Origin: an uncultured bacterium
GTDB taxonomy: Bacteria > Cyanobacteriota > Vampirovibrionia > Gastranaerophilales > Gastranaerophilaceae
Direction of reading: 5' to 3'
Assembly: GCA_949035555.1 (NCBI GenBank)
Contig: CAROLD010000002.1
Span: forward strand, 182,978-246,977
Length of the DNA: 64,000 nt
Shown: piece by piece, positions 24,730 through 32,783 of the stretch
Layout of the letters: each line of letters starts with the position of its first letter
How positions within the stretch are numbered: the stretch's first letter is position 1
The notes under the pieces: generated by a model
The model's input: the letters and a program-made list of their open reading frames with translations, nothing else
What the model was told of the DNA's origin: nothing
Database searches by the model: none
Made by a program: the position numbers and the translations under genes

Positions 24730-25424
24730 TACAGCCCCTTTCTAAATACAAATCTTTTTGTAATCAATTGAGGTCTTGTAATTGCCGAACCGATTACAAC
24801 ACAGTGTGCGCCGAGTTCAAATGCTCTGTCAACCTGTTCAGGCTCCCAGATACGTCCTTCCAATACTACAGGCAAATTTGTATTTTCTACAAGCTGTTTT
24901 AAAAGTTCAAAATCAGGCTCTTTAGCAGGCGAATTTGCAGACTCTAAAGTGTATCCGGCAAGAGTTGTCGAAAGGACATCAGCTCCTGCTTCCTGCGCCT
25001 TAATACCTTCTTCCAAGGTTGAAATATCTGCCATTGCAAGTCTTTTATTTATATGAACATATTTAATTAAGTCCTGCAACTTTTCGCCGTTTGGACGTTT
25101 TCTCTGAGTTGCATCCATTGCAATAATGTCCGCTCCCGCTTCAATAAGAGAAATTACATCTTTCACTGTCGGTGTGATGTAAACTATTTCTTTCCAGTTT
25201 TTAGGAATTACATTTGGTTTAGTAAGCCCAATAACAGGAACATGAAAAAGTCTTTTTGCATTTCTCACATCCCGTTCTCCCGCAACTCGCAATGCTCCCG
25301 CACCGCCTGTGACAACTGATTTCATCATTGCTGCCATACACTTTTCAAGATACAACGGCTCAGATGGCATAGCCTGAACTGATACTACTACAGTTCCTTT
25401 GATTTTGTTTAAAATATTATTCAT
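24729..25424 (-). CDS. nanE: N-acetylmannosamine-6-phosphate 2-epimerase
   Basis: A 231-residue TIM-barrel enzyme of the NanE family. Family features are VVSVQAMPSEPLY at the N-terminus, GGAGALRVAG, IIAMDATQRKRP, ADISTLEEG, ADVLSTTLAGYT and VLEGRIWEPEQV. It converts ManNAc-6-P to GlcNAc-6-P in amino-sugar catabolism or recycling. The ATG at 25424 is used since it gives the family start and has a TATAAT exactly 6 nt upstream and no Shine-Dalgarno site; a longer in-frame start is unsupported. It overlaps the ROK kinase by one base. Confidence 0.92.
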   Translation of the reverse strand: MNNILNKIKGTVVVSVQAMPSEPLYLEKCMAAMMKSVVTGGAGALRVAGERDVRNAKRLFHVPVIGLTKPNVIPKNWKEIVYITPTVKDVISLIEAGADIIAMDATQRKRPNGEKLQDLIKYVHINKRLAMADISTLEEGIKAQEAGADVLSTTLAGYTLESANSPAKEPDFELLKQLVENTNLPVVLEGRIWEPEQVDRAFELGAHCVVIGSAITRPQLITKRFVFRKGL

Positions 25425-25436
25425 ACAAGAATTATA
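25425..25436 (-). promoter_or_regulatory. -10 box of nanE, leaderless geometry
   Basis: Minus-strand TATAAT, then exactly 6 nt, then the nanE ATG. Confidence 0.5.
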
Positions 25437-25500
25437 TATTAAAACAAAAGTTTTTGCATTATGATATAATAAATACATTAAATAAGAGGAAATTTATATT

Positions 25501-26847
25501 ATGAAAAAAACTTTGGTCAAATATCCGTTTTTAACAAAAGATGTTGAAATCTACGAAAGAGATAACGGTCATAAAATAGTACTTGCCCATAAAGAAGGCG
25601 AAATGGTAAATGTTTCATCATGGGTAAAAACAGGTTCAATCAACGAAGATGACCACAATAACGGGATTTCACACTTTTTGGAACATTTAATGTTCAAAGG
25701 AACAAACGCTCATAAAGCCGGAGAATTTGACAGATTGCTTGAGTCAAAAGGCGCAATAGTCAATGCAGCAACGTGGAAAGATTACACCTTCTACTACGTT
25801 ACCCTTCCTAAAGGTACAGATAACAAAGATTTTAAACTGGCAATAGATTTGCACGCAGATATGATGATGGATCCAGTGTTTCCGTCAGAAGAATTGGGCG
25901 CACCGTTCGACCTGAACGACACAACCGTCACGGATAAACGCGAAAGACACGTTGTAATAGAAGAAATCAGAATGCGCAAAGACCAGCCATGGACTAAAGT
26001 TTACAATGTGTGCAACAGAAATCTTTACACCGCACACCCTTATAAAAGGGATGTAATAGGCACCCCTGAAATTATTTCACAGTTGACAAGAGAAGACATT
26101 GATAACTATTACCGAAAATTCTATACTCCGAAAAATATTACAACAATTGTTGTCGGAGACTTTGACCACGAAGAAGTTTTGAATACCCTGAGCGAAAAAT
26201 TTAACTTCCCGAACAGAGTTGAAGGGGCAAACAGAATTAACGAAATCGACACGCCGACACAGGAAACAAAATATGTTGAAACAAAAGCAAATGTTAAAAC
26301 TTCATATATGATGTTCGGCTGGCTCGGTCCAAAAGCTTCTGAACTTAAAGAATCAATTTGTCTTGATTTAGCAAGTTTAATTTTCGGAGACGGGACAAGT
26401 TCAAGATTACAACAGAATTTAATCGAAAAACTTCCGGAAAAAATCTTTAATATGATTGGCTCAGAACACTATCAATTCAAAGACGGAAACAATTTCTTTA
26501 TTCAGGCTAACTTCAAACCTGAATTTAAAGACAGAGCAATTGAACTTGTAAAAGAAGAACTTGCAAAACTTTTAACCGTAAAAATAACAGATGGCGAATT
26601 AGCAAAAGCCAAAAAACGTACAAAATCAAGATTTGCATACGCGGCAGAAACAGTATCAGAAATCGGTGAAACAATCGGTTATTACATGACCGTTTGCGAA
26701 GATTTGAAACTAATAGAAGATTATTTGACAGATTTGGAAAGTATTACTGTATCTGACATTGAAGATGCGATTAAGAAATACTTATCACTTGATAACGCGG
26801 TAATTTCAGTACTTGTTCCCGAGGGGTCCTCACCGGACGGGGTATAA
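25501..26847 (+). CDS. M16-family zinc peptidase (processing-peptidase type)
   Basis: A 448-residue M16 metallopeptidase. The inverted zinc motif HFLEH (H58, E61, H62) and the later conserved Glu in VVIEEIRMR (E154) are present, so it is the catalytic type. The usual insertion loop between them carries DLNDTTVTDKRER. Relatives degrade or process short peptides. AGAGGAAA precedes the ATG. The last residues GSSPDGV and the stop are encoded by the first copy of the 64-bp repeat at 26825, so the original C-terminus has been replaced. Confidence 0.92.
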   Translation: MKKTLVKYPFLTKDVEIYERDNGHKIVLAHKEGEMVNVSSWVKTGSINEDDHNNGISHFLEHLMFKGTNAHKAGEFDRLLESKGAIVNAATWKDYTFYYVTLPKGTDNKDFKLAIDLHADMMMDPVFPSEELGAPFDLNDTTVTDKRERHVVIEEIRMRKDQPWTKVYNVCNRNLYTAHPYKRDVIGTPEIISQLTREDIDNYYRKFYTPKNITTIVVGDFDHEEVLNTLSEKFNFPNRVEGANRINEIDTPTQETKYVETKANVKTSYMMFGWLGPKASELKESICLDLASLIFGDGTSSRLQQNLIEKLPEKIFNMIGSEHYQFKDGNNFFIQANFKPEFKDRAIELVKEELAKLLTVKITDGELAKAKKRTKSRFAYAAETVSEIGETIGYYMTVCEDLKLIEDYLTDLESITVSDIEDAIKKYLSLDNAVISVLVPEGSSPDGV

Positions 26848-26872
26848 TGCCACCAATGATGTTACACATAGC
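26825..26872 (+). repeat. 64-bp-family stop-codon repeat, copy b (tandem with c)
   Basis: GGTCCTCACCGGACGGGGTA lies at the 3' end of the M16 gene and supplies its stop codon. Copy c follows 64 nt later. Confidence 0.75.
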
Positions 26873-26890
26873 GGAATTATTTTCAAAATT

Positions 26891-26953
26891 TCCTTGCCGA
26901 ACGGGGTAGGGTAAATGCGGCTACCAATTGTGTTACATATCACAGAATTATTT
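26891..26953 (+). repeat. 64-bp-family stop-codon repeat, copy c
   Basis: TCCTTGCCGAACGGGGTA and the following CTACCAATTGTGTTACAT; period of 64 nt to copy b. Confidence 0.7.
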
Positions 26954-26970
26954 CCAAAGAGGGTAATAAA

Positions 26971-27561
26971 ATGACAGAGAACTACAATGAAAAACTTAAT
27001 GCAATAAAAGAAAAATGCTTAAAGTGTGAAAAGTGTTCTCTTTGCAAAACTCGTACTAATACAGTTTTTTCAGGCGGCGTACCAAACGCAAAACTTATGC
27101 TAATCGGCGAAGCTCCCGGATATTATGAAGACATGAAAGGTGAACCTTTTGTGGGTAAAGCAGGTCAGCTTCTTGACAAAATTCTGGAATGCGTCGGCTT
27201 GTCCAGAAAAGAACACATCTACATCTGCAACACCCTCAAGTGCCGCCCTCCGGAAAACCGCGACCCTCTTCCTGAAGAAAAAGCGGCTTGCAGAGAATAT
27301 CTTGATGCACAAATTGAAATTCTTCAACCACGAATAATTTTACTTTGCGGCAGAGTTGCTGTTAATTCTTTCATAGACACAAAACTTGGAATTACAAAAT
27401 TACGCGGAAAATGGTTTGAAGGTCCAAATTTTTCTAAAATGATGCCGATATTCCATCCTTCATATCTTCTACGCAATGACAGCAAGGAAAAAGGGTCTCC
27501 AAAATGGTTGATGTGGCAGGATATTAAAGAGGTCAAACGAGTTTACGACCAGATGAATTAA
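26971..27561 (+). CDS. family-4 uracil-DNA glycosylase
   Basis: A 196-residue repair enzyme that removes uracil from DNA. Family-4 landmarks: GEAPG (46-50) for water activation and base binding, the Fe-S ligands Cys19, Cys22, Cys91 and Cys107, NRDP after KCRPP, and HPSYLL near residue 162. The N-terminus has four Cys (16, 19, 22, 25), two more than the cluster needs. It follows the repeat pair; an AGAGGGT site is ahead of the ATG. Confidence 0.93.
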   Translation: MTENYNEKLNAIKEKCLKCEKCSLCKTRTNTVFSGGVPNAKLMLIGEAPGYYEDMKGEPFVGKAGQLLDKILECVGLSRKEHIYICNTLKCRPPENRDPLPEEKAACREYLDAQIEILQPRIILLCGRVAVNSFIDTKLGITKLRGKWFEGPNFSKMMPIFHPSYLLRNDSKEKGSPKWLMWQDIKEVKRVYDQMN

Positions 27562-27628
27562 AGTTTTTCAAAAAAATGCCGTAAACATGCATGACAATTT
27601 ACTAAGCATCCAAAAAAAGAGGCTAATT

Positions 27629-27997
27629 ATGTTCAATTCTGTTAACAACCCTTTCGGGCAAAGAATAGAATCAGCGATTTCTACAGGTCAGGAAAAACGC
27701 CAAAACCAGCAAAATCAGCCTGAAAACAAAGAAAAAAAATATCTTGAAAATGACGACAAAGACGAAGTTAAAATCGGCGGTCTGCCAATCTTGTCAGAAG
27801 AAGAAATTCTTGTGATGACACAAAATTACATTGCACGATTGAAATCCGAAAACGACGGCAGCGAGAAAGTCATCGAAAAATTAGACAAATTTTTGGAAAA
27901 ATTTGATGTGAAAAAATTTATGAAACGCAATCCAAACATGACAAGCGCAGATTTCCACATGGTCATGTTCAACGAAACCGCAAGTCTTGTAAAATAA
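27629..27997 (+). CDS. unknown charged protein upstream of the flagellar rod region
   Basis: A 122-residue hydrophilic protein, Gln/Asn/Lys/Glu-rich in the first half (KRQNQQNQPENKEKK) and helical in the second (ILVMTQNYIARLKSEND, KVIEKLDKFLEKF). The ATG at 27629 follows AGAGG at a 6-nt spacing; an earlier in-frame ATG (27587) lacks a site. No family seen. Its last 14 bases abut the convergent pseudopilin gene. Confidence 0.6.
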   Translation: MFNSVNNPFGQRIESAISTGQEKRQNQQNQPENKEKKYLENDDKDEVKIGGLPILSEEEILVMTQNYIARLKSENDGSEKVIEKLDKFLEKFDVKKFMKRNPNMTSADFHMVMFNETASLVK

Positions 27998-28011
27998 AAT
28001 TCAAGATGTAA

Positions 28012-28743
28012 TTAAGGCGTAAAGTTTGATGATTCTTGCAATAATTGGCTTGAATTTTTATCAGTTCTGCCCGGTGCAGGAAGGCAAGTATTTGGAGGTA
28101 AAATTCTCAAGTCAGTAACGTATGTTTTATCGCCTGTTTTACTTGTTGCGGTTGCAGTAACAGAGAAAGTAAATATATCCTGACCCCATTTATTCGGACC
28201 TTTTCTGCCGTTAACATCTATTGCAAAATTACGGATTCCCGATAATACTGAACTGGTAAATATAATCATACCGTTGTCTAAAATATAAGCATTATTTAAA
28301 CTAAAACACCCTGCATTTGGCGCATAATTCTGAGGAATGCAACCTTCGCTTATCAAGCCTTCACGATTACCGCTTTCGCAACTGCTGACTCTGCCCATCG
28401 CTCTTAAAAATTGGGTTGTTAAGTCTTTACAACCACCAGTTCTATTTGAACAAGTATGACCGGCAGGCATAGATGCAGTTAAACCATACATATTTTTTTG
28501 ATTAGTAGTTGGACATACATAGCACTGATAAATTCTTTCTTCAGTCATAATAATACCACGTAATGCTTCTTCTGCCTTTGCATATGCCGTTCTGAATTCA
28601 GCCAATCTTGCTCTCTGCTGAATGGAGGTACCTACGGTAGAAAGCGTTAACACAGCAATCACACCTATCATACTCAATGTTATCATAACTTCAGATAGTG
28701 TAAATGCATGTTTTTTAAAATTTTTCATAATCATCAGCCCCAT
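28012..28743 (-). CDS. type IV pilin-like / pseudopilin protein
   Basis: A 243-residue protein with the prepilin signature HAFTLSEVMITLSMIGVIAV: a basic leader, a short cleavage region with Ala before the Phe (Gly is more usual), Glu at +5, then a hydrophobic helix of about 20 residues. The rest is a Cys-rich globular domain with several Cys pairs (QCYVCP, CSNRTGGC). Such proteins are processed by PilD-type peptidase and enter type II secretion or type IV pilus-like systems. None of the assembly genes is nearby. The gene is divergent from the flagellar genes. Confidence 0.85.
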   Translation of the reverse strand: MGLMIMKNFKKHAFTLSEVMITLSMIGVIAVLTLSTVGTSIQQRARLAEFRTAYAKAEEALRGIIMTEERIYQCYVCPTTNQKNMYGLTASMPAGHTCSNRTGGCKDLTTQFLRAMGRVSSCESGNREGLISEGCIPQNYAPNAGCFSLNNAYILDNGMIIFTSSVLSGIRNFAIDVNGRKGPNKWGQDIFTFSVTATATSKTGDKTYVTDLRILPPNTCLPAPGRTDKNSSQLLQESSNFTP

Positions 28744-28935
28744 AAATCAACCCTTGTCCTAATTTTAACACATGTTAAAGGGATAGTCAATTGCAACAGA
28801 TTAATTGACTTATGTAAAATCATCATTAAATACATGGCAAAATGTCCTGCATTCGGATGATTTTTCGCAAAAATGTTGAGGAATTTTCCCAAATGTCCGA
28901 CAATATTAATAATATAACATGTTAGAGGTAGTAAA

Positions 28936-29631
28936 ATGCGTTTGAACAGTGGTATCCACTATAATGACAATGGCTTAACAACATCAATCAGGGCAATGCA
29001 CCTAGACAGCACCTTGATTGGAATTTATAACGAAAACGTAGGCGGATTTGACAAAGTCGGCTATCAAAGAAAAGAAGCCGTAGTATCTTCATTTGCAGAA
29101 TTTCTCGGCGCACACGCTGTTTCAACCACAAAAGATGACAAAGTCGGACGTATAAATATTTCAGGCAATCCTTTAGATATTGCGCTTGCTAACAAAGGTT
29201 ATTTTCAGGTTGAAACCCCTAACGGTGTAAAATTAACCAGAGACGGACGGTTTAAACTCGGTTCCGATGCTTCTTTATTAACCCTCGACGGTTCAAAAGT
29301 TCTATCAAGCGCAGGCATTCCGATTAAACTTCCGTCAATTCCGCAGGATTTGAAAGAAATTAAAATCGACAAAACCGGCAAAATTTCAATGTTCAACCCT
29401 CAAAGCAGAAAAGTTACAACCATCAGCCAGCTTGGTGTTGTGGATGCCAACGGGATTGCTGTTATGGAACCTAATGTAAAACAGGGTTACAACGAATATT
29501 CAAATGTAGCTTTGCAGGAAGAATTTATAAAAATGATGCCGATTATGAAAAATTTTGACGCAAACAGACAAATGTTTATGCTTCAAAATTCGGTTCTCGG
29601 CAAAGCAATTTCTCAATTAAGCAACGGATAG
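28936..29631 (+). CDS. flagellar hook-basal body rod protein (FlgF/FlgG family, divergent)
   Basis: A 231-residue protein of the flagellar rod/hook family. The N-terminal rod domain is divergent (IGIYNENVGGFDKVGYQRKE instead of the usual NN-L-A-N-x-x-T-x-G-Y), while the central FlgF/G fold is clear (INISGNPLDIALANKGYFQV and GVKLTRDGRFKL). The C-terminal helix is FIKMMPIMKNFDANRQMF. It forms part of the distal or proximal rod. AGAGGT precedes the ATG; the next rod gene follows after 20 nt. Confidence 0.85.
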   Translation: MRLNSGIHYNDNGLTTSIRAMHLDSTLIGIYNENVGGFDKVGYQRKEAVVSSFAEFLGAHAVSTTKDDKVGRINISGNPLDIALANKGYFQVETPNGVKLTRDGRFKLGSDASLLTLDGSKVLSSAGIPIKLPSIPQDLKEIKIDKTGKISMFNPQSRKVTTISQLGVVDANGIAVMEPNVKQGYNEYSNVALQEEFIKMMPIMKNFDANRQMFMLQNSVLGKAISQLSNG

Positions 29632-29651
29632 TAAGATAGAGGTTAAAAATA

Positions 29652-30368
29652 ATGTATAACTTACAGGCAATAATTTCAAAAGGTACCAACAACGCACTCG
29701 TTCAATTTGAACGTTTCGGTGAAATTGCAAACAATCTTTCCAATGTCCAGACAAACGGGTACAAAAAGGTAACTTTTGAACAATATTTGAAAGAAGACGG
29801 TTATCTTACAGGCGCTGTAAGAACAGACCATTCACAAGGCTCAATCCGTATAACAAAAAGCCCTTATGATGTTGCAATAGATGGTCCGGGGTATATTCCT
29901 GTTGTATCTCCATCAGGCGAAGTTCAATATACCAGAGACGGCTCTTTCCGTCAAGGCAAAGGCGGCTACTTAACAACAAGCGACGGCTGGATTGTCGGCG
30001 AAGGTATTAAAATTCCGACAAACTGCTTCAAATTTGAGATTAAACCCAACGGCGATGTCCTTGTATATGATGCTCGCGGAGACAAAGCCAAAAAAGCAGG
30101 TACTATCCCGCTTGTCAGATTTGATAACCCTGACGGAATGCAATTGAGCGACATGAACAGACTTATCGCAACAGACGAAGCAGGCGAAGGAAGACTCGTT
30201 AAAGGTCACGACTGTATTAAACAAAACAACCTCGAAAGAGCAAATGTAAGCGTATATCAAGCCGCAACAGATTTATTAAGATTAAATGCCTCTATGCTTG
30301 CAAGTATGCAGATGCTAAAACTTGCAGATACCATGTACAACAAATCAATTAACATCAGAGAAGGTTAA
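29652..30368 (+). CDS. flgG: flagellar rod protein FlgF/FlgG
   Basis: A 238-residue protein with a standard rod N-terminus (NNLSNVQTNGYKKVTFEQYL) and the FlgG/F body (YDVAIDGPGYIPVVSPSGEV, YTRDGSFRQG), and a C-terminal helix (TDLLRLNASMLASMQMLK). FlgF and FlgG are hard to tell apart by eye, so the symbol is tentative. It lies 20 nt after the first rod gene and 20 nt before flgB. Confidence 0.8.
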   Translation: MYNLQAIISKGTNNALVQFERFGEIANNLSNVQTNGYKKVTFEQYLKEDGYLTGAVRTDHSQGSIRITKSPYDVAIDGPGYIPVVSPSGEVQYTRDGSFRQGKGGYLTTSDGWIVGEGIKIPTNCFKFEIKPNGDVLVYDARGDKAKKAGTIPLVRFDNPDGMQLSDMNRLIATDEAGEGRLVKGHDCIKQNNLERANVSVYQAATDLLRLNASMLASMQMLKLADTMYNKSINIREG

Positions 30369-30388
30369 TAATTGAAAGGTAAAATATA

Positions 30389-30736
30389 ATGTATACATCT
30401 TTAGACAGTATGAATAAAGCAACATTGATGATGGATTTGATTTCTCAAAGACAAAGAGCTTTGGGTGCAAACCTTGCAAACGTTGACACACCAGGTTATA
30501 TCAGACAAGATATCAGTTTTGGACAATATTTGAGTACAATGAACAGCCCGCTTGAAACAAGATTATCAGAAAAACTCGGTCCTTCTGCAGTAATTTCTGA
30601 ACAGTCAGAAGACCCTATTAACCCTGCAAATGAACTTTTGCAGATGCATCAAAACTCAATTCTTTATTCAATGGCGACAAGAAGAATGTCAAATATCGTA
30701 ACAGAAATGAAAACAGTTATTAACGTAGGCAAATAG
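30389..30736 (+). CDS. flgB: flagellar basal-body rod protein FlgB
   Basis: A 115-residue rod protein with the motif GANLANVDTPGYIRQDISFG and a C-terminal helix ending RMSNIVTEMKTVINV, which is the typical FlgB C-terminus (TEMKTVI). It joins FlgC to the MS-ring side of the rod. It is spaced 18-20 nt from its neighbours, so all four rod genes are one operon. Confidence 0.92.
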   Translation: MYTSLDSMNKATLMMDLISQRQRALGANLANVDTPGYIRQDISFGQYLSTMNSPLETRLSEKLGPSAVISEQSEDPINPANELLQMHQNSILYSMATRRMSNIVTEMKTVINVGK

Positions 30737-30754
30737 TAAAGGCGGTGATATAAA

Positions 30755-31198
30755 ATGGGTTTAATGGAATCAATTGATATGGGTGCGAAAGCACTGAAAG
30801 TTCACGGAAAACGTATTGACATTCACGCAAAAAACATAGCAAACCTGGATACACCTAATTACGTTAGAAAAATCCCTGTTTTAAATGCAACAGACGATAT
30901 TTCGTTCCATGGTATAATGAATTCAATGAAAGAAGATGCGTTTGGTGTAGGAACATTACCATACCTTCAAGGAGGCGTAAACTTCTCCGGTGTAGTTGAA
31001 GACCCGACACTAGGTCAAAAAATATATAAACCCGGTCATCCTGATGCAGACGAAAACGGTTACATTAGAGCATCAAACGTAAATGCAATGGTTGATATAG
31101 CAGATGCATTGATGGCACAAAGAGCTTATGAAGCTAACCTTGCATTGGTTAATATTTCAAAATCAATGGCGCAAAGAGCTTTAGAAATCGGTAAATAA
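30755..31198 (+). CDS. flgC: flagellar basal-body rod protein FlgC
   Basis: A 147-residue rod protein: start MGLMESIDMGAKALKVHGKR, then NIANLDTPNYVRK, and the FlgC C-terminal helix ADALMAQRAYEANLALVNIS. GGCGGTGA precedes the ATG. It ends the rod operon; neither fliE nor any export, hook, motor or filament gene follows. Confidence 0.94.
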   Translation: MGLMESIDMGAKALKVHGKRIDIHAKNIANLDTPNYVRKIPVLNATDDISFHGIMNSMKEDAFGVGTLPYLQGGVNFSGVVEDPTLGQKIYKPGHPDADENGYIRASNVNAMVDIADALMAQRAYEANLALVNISKSMAQRALEIGK

Positions 31199-31277
31199 AT
31201 CCTCACAGGACATGGTATAATACAGCCAATTATCGTTTATTGAGGTATTAAATTTGTTAAACAGGGCAGGTTTGTAA

Positions 31278-31283
31278 TATAAT
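31278..31283 (+). promoter_or_regulatory. -10 box of the 31290 gene, leaderless geometry
   Basis: TATAAT, exactly 6 nt, then the ATG; no Shine-Dalgarno site. Confidence 0.5.
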
Positions 31284-31289
31284 CTGTGT

Positions 31290-31697
31290 ATGCAACTTAA
31301 CAAATACAAAAAATACATATCATGGAACCTGATTTCACTGCTTGGGTATAGCTGTTTAGTCATAATGGTTTATTTTTTGATATTGCTGATGATATCTTCA
31401 TCAGGCATAGGAATGCGTATGGATTTGGACAAATACTATTATGAATTTACAATGCATCACGTTGTCCTGCCATACATGTCATTTTATAAAATACAGTTAA
31501 CTGCCGCGGCATTATTGCTTATCGGGTTTATTTTTGAAAAAAAACATTATGAATTACACAATGAATACGGGTTGAGACTATTTGAAAACCATGAAAAAAT
31601 ATATTCCATAGTGTTTGTAACAGGCTTGACGCTGAATTTTTTGCCAATGTATATTTTGACAGTAATGTTACTTAAAACTATAGCAAAACTGTTCTAA
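31290..31697 (+). CDS. small membrane protein, three to four helices
   Basis: A 135-residue protein with hydrophobic segments near residues 12-35, 60-82 and 105-130 (for example LVIMVYFLILLMISSSGIG and YSIVFVTGLTLNFLPMYIL). The loops are charged (KKHYELHNEYG). No family is recognised. The ATG has a TATAAT with 6-nt spacing and no Shine-Dalgarno site. Confidence 0.65.
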   Translation: MQLNKYKKYISWNLISLLGYSCLVIMVYFLILLMISSSGIGMRMDLDKYYYEFTMHHVVLPYMSFYKIQLTAAALLLIGFIFEKKHYELHNEYGLRLFENHEKIYSIVFVTGLTLNFLPMYILTVMLLKTIAKLF

Positions 31698-31717
31698 AAG
31701 ATTTTTTTGTGATAAGA

Positions 31718-31723
31718 TATAAT
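31718..31723 (+). promoter_or_regulatory. -10 box of the tRNA-Leu transcription unit
   Basis: A TATAAT 145 nt before the tRNA. Transcription from about 31730 would include a 138-nt structured leader. Confidence 0.5.
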
Positions 31724-31730
31724 ATATCAA

Positions 31731-31868
31731 AAAAGTAGAGGCTTTCAGCCGTCGAAAATAACCAAGTCGTAGTGGCACTCTGCCGACGAAAAAGATTAAA
31801 TATCTTTTGAGGAGAGGGTTGTTGAAAACAACATCCGCCACGAGACTCCTAAAACTGAATATAAATAA
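31731..31868 (+). ncRNA. structured leader upstream of tRNA-Leu
   Basis: A transcribed-looking segment with several hairpins: GGCTTTCAGCC; GTC...GGC-ACTCT-GCC-GAC around 31766-31788; AAAAGAT/ATCTTTT near 31790-31810; GTTGTT/AACAAC near 31819-31833; and AGGAG/CTCCT enclosing the last. The 13-mer AAGTCGTAGTGGC at 31764-31776 is also the first part of the tRNA at 31868-31880. No known riboswitch or T-box signature was recognised. Confidence 0.4.
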
Positions 31869-31952
31869 GTCGTAGTGGCGGAATGGTAGACGCGCACGCT
31901 TGAGGGGCGTGTGGAGAGATCTGTGGGGGTTCGAGTCCCCCCTACGACACCA
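31869..31952 (+). tRNA. tRNA-Leu (GAG)
   Basis: Class II tRNA with a 7-bp acceptor stem GTCGTAG/CTACGAC, an anticodon stem CACGC/GCGTG around the loop TTGAGGG (anticodon GAG), a long variable arm, a T arm GGGGG-TTCGAGT-CCCCC and an encoded CCA (31950-31952). Confidence 0.96.
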
Positions 31953-31955
31953 TTA

Positions 31956-31980
31956 AAATAGCGAATATTCGCTATTTTTT
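31956..31980. terminator. terminator after tRNA-Leu
   Basis: AAAATAGCGAAT/ATTCGCTATTTT palindrome with trailing T residues; also usable by the convergent gene at 31995. Confidence 0.8.
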
Positions 31981-31994
31981 GCTATATCGAAAGA

Positions 31995-32744
31995 TTAATC
32001 TTCTTCATTCTCTTTCAAACAGTCTTCAATAAATCTCGACAAAATATCTGTGCCATCTGTTTCTTTTATCGTTTCTTTGATAAATCGATAGTCTTCTGAT
32101 GTCAAATCATATTCTTCAATTAATTCATATGCTGTTTGTTCAGGTGTTATATTATGGTTTCTTGCTTTTTTCAATTTTGATGATATAAATTTTTCATCTT
32201 TCGGGTCTATATTTAATACTTCCACCAGTTTATCAGTTACAGCAGCATCTTCAAATGTTTCTGCCATTTTTTCAGCAAGTAATCTACATAGAGCATCATC
32301 ATCTTGAGCTTGTTGGAATTGAGAATTCAGAGCCTTGTATGAATATAACTTATCGATCAATTTATCTGTTCCTTCTTCTGTTAAATCAAGAGTGTCTACT
32401 ATTGTCTCAACAAATGAACAAAGTTTTGATGTATCTTCATTTTCTATAAATTCATATATTGATATGGCATTATTTTCTTTTAAAAATCTGTTGCATATGC
32501 GTTTTAGATTTATTGTTTGGCTGTCAGACAACTCCAAATCATTTGACAAGCTATTAATAAAAGCTTTAGTTAAATCATTCTCAGGCTTCTTTGATGTAAA
32601 ATTCACCTGACTTCTGCCGAAAGCCTCAGAAAGACTGTAGTCAAATTGTTTGTTTGGAATATTTTGTACAGATTTGGTTTCACTCTGATTTTGAGAAACA
32701 TAATTTGTTGTATATAAATTTATAGGATTAATTTTCATAGACAT
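31995..32744 (-). CDS. acidic helical protein, unknown function
   Basis: A 249-residue protein with an Asn/Gln-rich unstructured head (MSMKINPINLYTTNYVSQNQ) including VNFTSKK near residue 46, then a largely helical, Glu/Asp/Leu-rich body with several similar modules such as KLIDKLYSYKA and AYELIEEYDLTSEDYRF. No signal peptide or membrane helix. Family not recognised. An ACAGG site precedes the first ATG; the second ATG (two codons later) is an alternative. Confidence 0.65.
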   Translation of the reverse strand: MSMKINPINLYTTNYVSQNQSETKSVQNIPNKQFDYSLSEAFGRSQVNFTSKKPENDLTKAFINSLSNDLELSDSQTINLKRICNRFLKENNAISIYEFIENEDTSKLCSFVETIVDTLDLTEEGTDKLIDKLYSYKALNSQFQQAQDDDALCRLLAEKMAETFEDAAVTDKLVEVLNIDPKDEKFISSKLKKARNHNITPEQTAYELIEEYDLTSEDYRFIKETIKETDGTDILSRFIEDCLKENEED

Positions 32745-32766
32745 ATAAAAACCTGTAAAAATATTT

Positions 32767-32777
32767 TTTGATATAAT
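32767..32777 (+). promoter_or_regulatory. extended -10 promoter, leaderless geometry, for the 32784 gene
   Basis: TTTGATATAAT with exactly 6 nt to the ATG. Confidence 0.5.
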
Positions 32778-32783
32778 CTTTTT

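Noticed and set aside
24892..24901. TTTTCTACA 9-mer outside the candidate origin
   Set aside because: A single copy inside nanE coding sequence; shows the word also occurs by chance and that only clusters matter.
24729..25424. Full sialic acid catabolic operon
   Set aside because: Only NanE and a ROK kinase are present; no NanA lyase or transporter in the window.
31731..31868. T-box leader upstream of tRNA-Leu
   Set aside because: No T-box AGGGUGGNACCGCG core is present, and T-boxes control synthetase or amino acid genes, not tRNA genes.
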